NCBI GenBank assembly: GCA_003157595.1
Contig: PMKB01000085.1
Coordinates: 1 to 8,373 of the forward strand
Reading direction: 5' to 3'
Origin: Solirubrobacterales bacterium
GTDB taxonomy: Bacteria > Actinomycetota > Thermoleophilia > Solirubrobacterales > Solirubrobacteraceae
DNA length: 8,373 bases
The position numbers and the translations under genes were made by a program. How positions within the stretch are numbered: position 1 is the first letter of the stretch; the number at the start of each line of letters is the position of its first letter. The notes under the pieces are model-generated. The model made no database searches, was not told the origin of the DNA, and saw only the letters and a list, made by a program, of their open reading frames with translations. Positions 4,883 to 8,373 of the stretch are shown here, piece after piece.

Positions 4883-5905
4883 GTGGAGTATCGCGTGCTG
4901 GGTCGCACCGGCGTCAAGGTCAGTCCGCTGTGCCTCGGCGCGATGATGTTTGGCAGCTGGGGCAACCCCGACCACGACGACTGCGTTCGGATCATTCACC
5001 GGGCACTGGACGCGGGGATCAACTTCATCGATACCGCGGACGTCTACTCGCACGGCGAGTCGGAGGAGATCGTTGGCAAGGCTCTCGCCGGTGGCCGGCG
5101 CGACGATGTGGTGCTGGCCACGAAGGTGCACGCCGACATGGGCGAGCGCCCAAACCAGCGCGGAAACTCCCGCCGTTGGATCGTCCGCGAGGTCGAGGAT
5201 TCCCTGCGCCGTCTCAAGACGGACCGAATCGATCTCTACCAGATCCATCGCCCGGAGCACGAAACCGACATCGAGGAGACGCTGTCCGCGCTGACCGACC
5301 TTGTTCGCGCGGGCAAGGTCCGCTACATCGGTTCGTCGACATTCCCGGCGTCGCAGATCGTCGAGGCGCAGTGGGTCTCGCGGGAGCGCCACCTGGAGCG
5401 CTTCGTCAGCGAGCAGCCCCCGTACTCGCTGCTCGCGCTGGGAGTCGAGTCAGACGTCCTGGCGAGCTGCCTGCGCCACGGCATCGGCGTCATCCCGTGG
5501 AGCCCGCTTGCCGGCGGATGGCTCTCCGGCGGCTACCGCAAAGGAGCGCCGGCGCCCGAATCGAGCCGGGCAGGGCGGCTCCCGCATCGGTTTGACATGG
5601 CACTGCCGGCCAACCAGCGCAAGCTCGAAGCCGCCGACGCGCTCGGCGAGCTTGCTCACGAAGCCGGGCTCACACTGATCGAGCTGGCGATCGCTTGGGT
5701 CATCAACCATCCCGCCGTGACCGCTGCGATCATCGGCCCGCGGACGCTCGAGCACCTCGAATCCCAGCTTCGGGCTGCGGAGATCTCACTCGACGCCACA
5801 CTGCTCGACCGGATCGATGCGATAGTGCCGCCGGGGCTGACGATCAGCTCGACCGACGACGGGTTCGCGAACCCGGCGCTTGAAGCGCAAGCGCGCCGGC
5901 GCTGA
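4883..5905 (+). CDS. Aldo/keto reductase
   Basis: NADPH-dependent oxidoreductase of the aldo/keto reductase superfamily with a (beta/alpha)8 barrel, 340 residues. It begins MEYRVLGRTGVKVSPLCLGAMMFG, the usual start of bacterial members. The catalytic tetrad is complete: Asp50 (FIDTAD), Tyr55 (DVYSHGESE), Lys81 (ATKVH) and His122 (YQIHRP). Later family blocks are RYIGSS (about 147), GVIPWSPLAGGWLSG (about 212) and the cofactor-binding AAIIGPRTLEHLESQL (about 284-299). The start is GTG 4883; no earlier start would restore missing domain. Substrate cannot be read from the sequence, since close relatives are annotated with many different carbonyl substrates. hemQ follows 65 bases downstream on the same strand, so the two may share a transcript, though no functional link is evident. 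Confidence 0.92.
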   Translation: MEYRVLGRTGVKVSPLCLGAMMFGSWGNPDHDDCVRIIHRALDAGINFIDTADVYSHGESEEIVGKALAGGRRDDVVLATKVHADMGERPNQRGNSRRWIVREVEDSLRRLKTDRIDLYQIHRPEHETDIEETLSALTDLVRAGKVRYIGSSTFPASQIVEAQWVSRERHLERFVSEQPPYSLLALGVESDVLASCLRHGIGVIPWSPLAGGWLSGGYRKGAPAPESSRAGRLPHRFDMALPANQRKLEAADALGELAHEAGLTLIELAIAWVINHPAVTAAIIGPRTLEHLESQLRAAEISLDATLLDRIDAIVPPGLTISSTDDGFANPALEAQARRR

Positions 5906-5970
5906 GCGATGAGCCCTCCGGCAGCCAGCGCCACCTCGGCGAGCATCTCGATTCAACCGACGGACCAGGC

Positions 5971-6645
5971 ATGACCGACGAGCCCAGCGGACCGACCTAC
6001 GCCCTCTACGCCAGCTTCGCCGCCGATCCGGCACGCCCGCTGGCGTCCAACCAGCGTGCCACGGCTGCGGCCCACGCCCAGCAGGCTCTCGATGCGAGCG
6101 ACGCGACACTGCGCGGCGCCTACACCGTCACCGGCTACCGTGCCGACGCCGACCTGCTGCTCTGGCTCGTCGGCCACACCGCGGACGCCGTCCAGGACGC
6201 GCTGATCGCGTTTCGCCAAACCATGCTCGGTCAGTCGTTGCGGCCGGCCTGGTCGGCAATCGGCGTGCATCGCGAGGCAGAGTTCGCAAAATCCCACACG
6301 CCGGCGTTCATGCGCGGTGAGGAGCCGCGGAAGTACGTGTCGGTCTACCCCTACGTGCGATCACTCGAGTGGTACCTGCTACCCGAGGAAGAGCGCTCCG
6401 AGCTGTTGCGCGAGCATGGCATGATGGGGCGAAGCCGACCGGAGGTGCGCGCGAACACGGTCAGCGCGTTCGCGCTGGGGGACTACGAATGGCTGCTCGC
6501 GTTCGAATGCGACGAGCTCGAGCCGATCGTCGATCTGATGCGCCATCTGCGCAGCGCGCAGGCGCGCCGCCACACGCGCGAGGAGATCCCGTTCCACACC
6601 GGGCGGCGCCGCCCGTTGGCCGACATCGTCACCGATCTGCCCTAG
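5971..6645 (+). CDS. hemQ: Coproheme decarboxylase HemQ/ChdC, actinobacterial type
   Basis: Last enzyme of the coproporphyrin-dependent heme pathway. It uses H2O2 to decarboxylate two propionates of coproheme III, giving heme b. The 224 residues show the chlorite dismutase-like fold: YTVTGYRADADLLLWLVG (51-68), YVSVYPYVRSLEWYLLP (122-138), EHGMMGRSR (148-156), FALGDYEWLLAFE and the ending EEIPFHTGRR. His149 is the expected proximal heme ligand and Tyr126 the radical-forming catalytic Tyr. His109 falls where actinobacterial enzymes have a distal His; the 17- and 23-residue spacings match H118, Y135 and H158 of the Corynebacterium diphtheriae enzyme as I recall it. The start is ATG 5971 with only a weak AGG upstream. 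No other heme gene is in view. Its stop shares CTAG with the convergent transporter gene. Confidence 0.95.
   Translation: MTDEPSGPTYALYASFAADPARPLASNQRATAAAHAQQALDASDATLRGAYTVTGYRADADLLLWLVGHTADAVQDALIAFRQTMLGQSLRPAWSAIGVHREAEFAKSHTPAFMRGEEPRKYVSVYPYVRSLEWYLLPEEERSELLREHGMMGRSRPEVRANTVSAFALGDYEWLLAFECDELEPIVDLMRHLRSAQARRHTREEIPFHTGRRRPLADIVTDLP
6600..6615 (-). terminator. 16-bp perfect GC palindrome, possible terminator of the EamA transcript
   Basis: CGGGCGGC followed by GCCGCCCG is a perfect palindrome in the last codons of hemQ (encoding GRRRP). On the minus strand it begins 26 bases after the EamA stop, a plausible place for a stop structure given that no intergenic space exists. It has no T tract, and GC-rich coding DNA makes such palindromes fairly common. 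Confidence 0.3.
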
Positions 6646-7577
6646 TCAGCGGCCCCCCGGCCGGCTCGGCGGGCCGAACGCCGCCGTGTGAGCGCCACCC
6701 CTGCCAGGCACAGCGCCCCGCCGCCCATCGCGGCCACGCCCGGCACCTCGCCGAGCGTGAGCCAGCTGAGCGCGATCACGAGCGGCGGCACGAGGTAGGT
6801 CGTGGCTCCCTGGCGCGCCATCGTGCTGCGCGAGAGCGCATAGGCCCAGGTCGTGAAGGCGACTGCCGTGGGACCGACGCCGAGGTAAACGACGAGCAGC
6901 GTGCTCGACGCGGGCGCGGCGCTCAGGTCGGATAGCAGCCCCGGCAGAAACGGCAGGCAGGCGACGGCGCCCGCGACGCACGCTGCCCAGGTCAGCGCGA
7001 TCGGCGACACGCGCGCGAGCAGCGGCTTCTCGATCACGACGGCGACGGTGTAGACGACCGCAGCCAGCACGCACAGCAGCACACCGCGCAACCCACCGTG
7101 GTGGTGCGCCGAGCTGACGGCGATCACCGCAGCTCCGGCGAACGCGACGGCCAGCCCGCCGAGCAGCCAGGGCGAGAGCCGCTCGCGCAGCACCCACGTG
7201 GCGAGCACGGCGATCATGATCGGAGCGACGTTCACGAGCATCGCCGCGGTACCCGCATCCACGAGCCGCTCGCCCGCGTTGAGCGCCACGTTGTAGACAC
7301 CGAACCAGAGCACGCCGCAGACGATGATCGCCGGCAGTTCGCGTCGCGGTGGCGGCGCGACGCGACCGCAGCGCATCATCGCGCTGAGCGCAACCGCGCC
7401 GACCAGCAGCCGGCCGAGCGCAAGATCGGCGGGAGCGAAGTGCGTGCGCGCCGTGCGGATTGCGACGAACGCCGACGCCCAGAGCAGCGTCGTGACGACG
7501 ATCGCGAGCGCGACCTTCGGATCCTCGAAGCGCCTGGCACGCTCGCGGCCGGCAGCTGGCGTCGTCGTGCTCGTCAT
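6642..7577 (-). CDS. EamA/DMT-superfamily transporter
   Basis: Inner-membrane permease of the drug/metabolite transporter superfamily, 311 residues, with two EamA repeats of about five helices each (roughly 21-150 and 160-295). The first helix carries the family pattern TLLWASAFVAIR (30-41). The second repeat opens GLRGVLLCVLAAVVYT, and the last helices are LVPPLVIALSWLTLGE and GGGALCLAGVALT followed by a basic tail RRRSARRAGR. Substrate is unknown; relatives export amino acids and other metabolites. ATG 7577 gives the conventional short cytosolic N-terminus. An in-frame ATG at 7622 adds 15 residues and lies inside an inverted repeat, so it cannot be excluded. The still longer open frame to 7865 overlaps the divergent mutase gene and is not credible. 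The stop shares CTAG with hemQ. Confidence 0.9.
   Translation of the reverse strand: MTSTTTPAAGRERARRFEDPKVALAIVVTTLLWASAFVAIRTARTHFAPADLALGRLLVGAVALSAMMRCGRVAPPPRRELPAIIVCGVLWFGVYNVALNAGERLVDAGTAAMLVNVAPIMIAVLATWVLRERLSPWLLGGLAVAFAGAAVIAVSSAHHHGGLRGVLLCVLAAVVYTVAVVIEKPLLARVSPIALTWAACVAGAVACLPFLPGLLSDLSAAPASSTLLVVYLGVGPTAVAFTTWAYALSRSTMARQGATTYLVPPLVIALSWLTLGEVPGVAAMGGGALCLAGVALTRRRSARRAGRGAAD
6650..6676 (+). terminator. GC hairpin just after the hemQ stop
   Basis: CGGCCC (6650-6655) pairs with GGGCCG (6671-6676) across 15 bases, starting five bases after the hemQ stop and inside the 3' end of the EamA gene. It could slow or end hemQ transcription. There is no T tract, so this is weak evidence. 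Confidence 0.25.
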
Positions 7578-7609
7578 CGCGGCGACTGCGCGCCTGCGGC
7601 GTTCTTCAT

Positions 7610-7629
7610 CGCCACTGACCATAGTGGCG
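7610..7629. promoter_or_regulatory. Inverted repeat around the upstream ATG of the EamA gene
   Basis: CGCCACT (7610-7616) and AGTGGCG (7623-7629) are perfect 7-bp arms separated by six bases that include the minus-strand ATG at 7622-7620. It lies upstream of the preferred EamA start (7577), in the divergent region shared with the mutase gene. An operator or a leader hairpin would fit. Confidence 0.4.
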
Positions 7630-7716
7630 CAAGCACGGATCGGCCCACACTGCACAAACGGTTGGCGCACCGAATCCGTGACGTCGCGCTCGCACGGACA
7701 CGGGCCCGGCGCTCGC

Positions 7717-7741
7717 CGATGGTGCGAAACTTCCGCCATCG
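7717..7741. promoter_or_regulatory. Inverted repeat upstream of the acyl-CoA mutase gene
   Basis: CGATGG (7717-7722) and CCATCG (7736-7741) are perfect 6-bp arms separated by 13 bases, ending 17 bases before the mutase ATG. The spacing suits a dimeric repressor site at the promoter, but no promoter hexamers are clear around it and the arms are short. Confidence 0.3.
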
Positions 7742-7758
7742 CCCCGTCGCCTGGTGAT

Positions 7759-8373
7759 ATGCACGATCGCAGCCCCGCCGCGGACGCCTCTGCGGCAGCG
7801 CACGGCGACGCCGTGGCCGACGTCGAGGGCGAACCGATCGGTGAGCACTCCGAAGGGTTCCTCACGCTGAGTGGCGAGGAGATCCGCCCGCTCTACACCG
7901 AGTCCGACCTCCCCGAACGCACCCAGATCGGCCTGCCCGGCGAGTACCCTTTTACGCGCGGCGTCTATCAATCGATGTACCGCGGGCGGCTGTGGACCTT
8001 CCGCCAGTTCGCCGGTTTCGGCACGGCCGTGGAGACCAACGAGCGCTTTCGCTACCTGCTCGACCGCGGCCAGCATGCCCTCTCAACGGCATTCGATATG
8101 CCGTCGCTGATGGGCCACGACTCCGACTCGCCGCTCAGCCAAGGCGAGGTCGGCCGCGAGGGCGTCGCGATCGACACACTCGACGACATGCAGGACCTGT
8201 TCGCCGGGATCGACCTGCGCAAGGTCAGCGTCTCGATGACGATCAATGGTCCCGCCGCGATCATGATGGCGTTCTTCGTCGTCGCGGCGCAGACGCAGGG
8301 CGCCGCCCCACACGAGCTTGCCGGCACGATCCAAGCGGACATCCTCAAGGAGTACATCGCCCAGAAGGAGTGG
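7759..8373 (+). CDS. Adenosylcobalamin-dependent acyl-CoA mutase large subunit, isobutyryl-CoA mutase-like (3'-truncated)
   Basis: Large (substrate-binding) subunit of a B12-dependent carbon-skeleton mutase of the methylmalonyl/isobutyryl-CoA mutase family. The frame stays open to the window end: 205 residues of an expected 520-570. Family blocks are PGEYPFTRGVYQSMYRGRLW (60-79), RQFAGFGTA (82-90), LSTAFDMPSLMGHDSD (108-123), GEVGREGVAIDTL (129-141), VSMTING (158-164) and QADILKEYIAQKEW (192-205). Phe84 and Gln202 occupy the positions that set acyl-group choice: Tyr89/Arg207 in methylmalonyl-CoA mutase, Phe80/Gln198 in isobutyryl-CoA mutase, Ile90/Gln208 in 2-hydroxyisobutyryl-CoA mutase. All are 118 residues apart, as here, so isobutyryl-/butyryl-CoA is the best guess. 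Whether a B12 domain is fused or separate is out of view. ATG 7759 has only a weak GGTGAT upstream. Family membership is near certain; specificity moderate. Confidence 0.93.
   Translation, partial: MHDRSPAADASAAAHGDAVADVEGEPIGEHSEGFLTLSGEEIRPLYTESDLPERTQIGLPGEYPFTRGVYQSMYRGRLWTFRQFAGFGTAVETNERFRYLLDRGQHALSTAFDMPSLMGHDSDSPLSQGEVGREGVAIDTLDDMQDLFAGIDLRKVSVSMTINGPAAIMMAFFVVAAQTQGAAPHELAGTIQADILKEYIAQKEW

Noticed and set aside
4432..5595. 387-codon plus-strand open frame across the phosphoribosyltransferase start, the intergenic region and the aldo/keto reductase
   Set aside because: Its product is Arg/Pro/Gly-rich with no domain and it overlaps two genes with clear catalytic motifs; it is a GC-driven shadow frame.
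7098..7757. 219-codon plus-strand open frame opposite the EamA gene
   Set aside because: It is rich in Arg, Asp, Glu and His, as expected for the complement of hydrophobic helices, and has no domain.
7578..7865. N-terminal extension of the EamA gene up to 7865
   Set aside because: The extra residues match no transporter topology and run into the divergent mutase gene; ATG 7577, or at most 7622, is sufficient.
7606..8076. 156-codon minus-strand open frame over the mutase start
   Set aside because: It is antisense to a strongly conserved mutase sequence and has no recognisable domain.

Overview
The window is GC-rich, densely packed bacterial DNA and looks like a chromosomal segment from an actinobacterium, plausibly of the Thermoleophilia/Solirubrobacterales type. 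Three things suggest this: a group 3-type [NiFe] hydrogenase, an NmtR-like nickel sensor, and a coproheme decarboxylase with the distal histidine of the actinobacterial clade. The lineage is an inference from protein character; there is no rRNA or other marker. I see no tRNA, rRNA, CRISPR array, insertion sequence or phage gene, and no stretch over 300 bases without a gene.

Region 1 (1-2612, plus strand) is a nickel block. It holds the 3' end of a cytoplasmic [NiFe] hydrogenase large subunit, then its C-terminal maturation protease, which appears to start at a CTG overlapping the hydrogenase stop. A SmtB-type operator and promoter follow, then an NmtR-like ArsR repressor with a complete nickel/cobalt site. 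Last is a HAxxxDH-type nickel/cobalt membrane transporter with a histidine-rich loop, joined to the repressor by a GTGA overlap. Enzyme, nickel-dependent maturation, nickel sensing and nickel transport are thus adjacent.

Region 2 (2637-4753, minus strand) reads right to left: a small single-pass membrane protein, a phosphoribosyltransferase-fold protein with a 21-bp internal tandem duplication, a second small ArsR-type regulator, and a secreted amidase_2/PGRP-like peptidoglycan amidase. The second ArsR has a strong promoter set inside the 3' end of the phosphoribosyltransferase gene. That promoter is covered by two adjacent palindromes, so autorepression is likely.

Region 3 (4754-6645, plus strand) holds an aldo/keto reductase with a complete catalytic tetrad and the coproheme decarboxylase HemQ/ChdC.

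Region 4 (6642-8373) holds an EamA/DMT transporter on the minus strand, which converges on hemQ and shares the palindromic CTAG as both stop codons. Divergent from it is the 5' part of an adenosylcobalamin-dependent acyl-CoA mutase large subunit. Its specificity residues (Phe84, Gln202) match isobutyryl-CoA mutase rather than methylmalonyl-CoA mutase. That gene runs off the window.

The most notable points are the nickel cassette with its operator, the CTG start, the double-palindrome autoregulated promoter, the mutase specificity signature and the CTAG convergent stop overlap. I found no clear candidate for a wholly new system; the nickel cassette is the nearest to a coherent functional unit.
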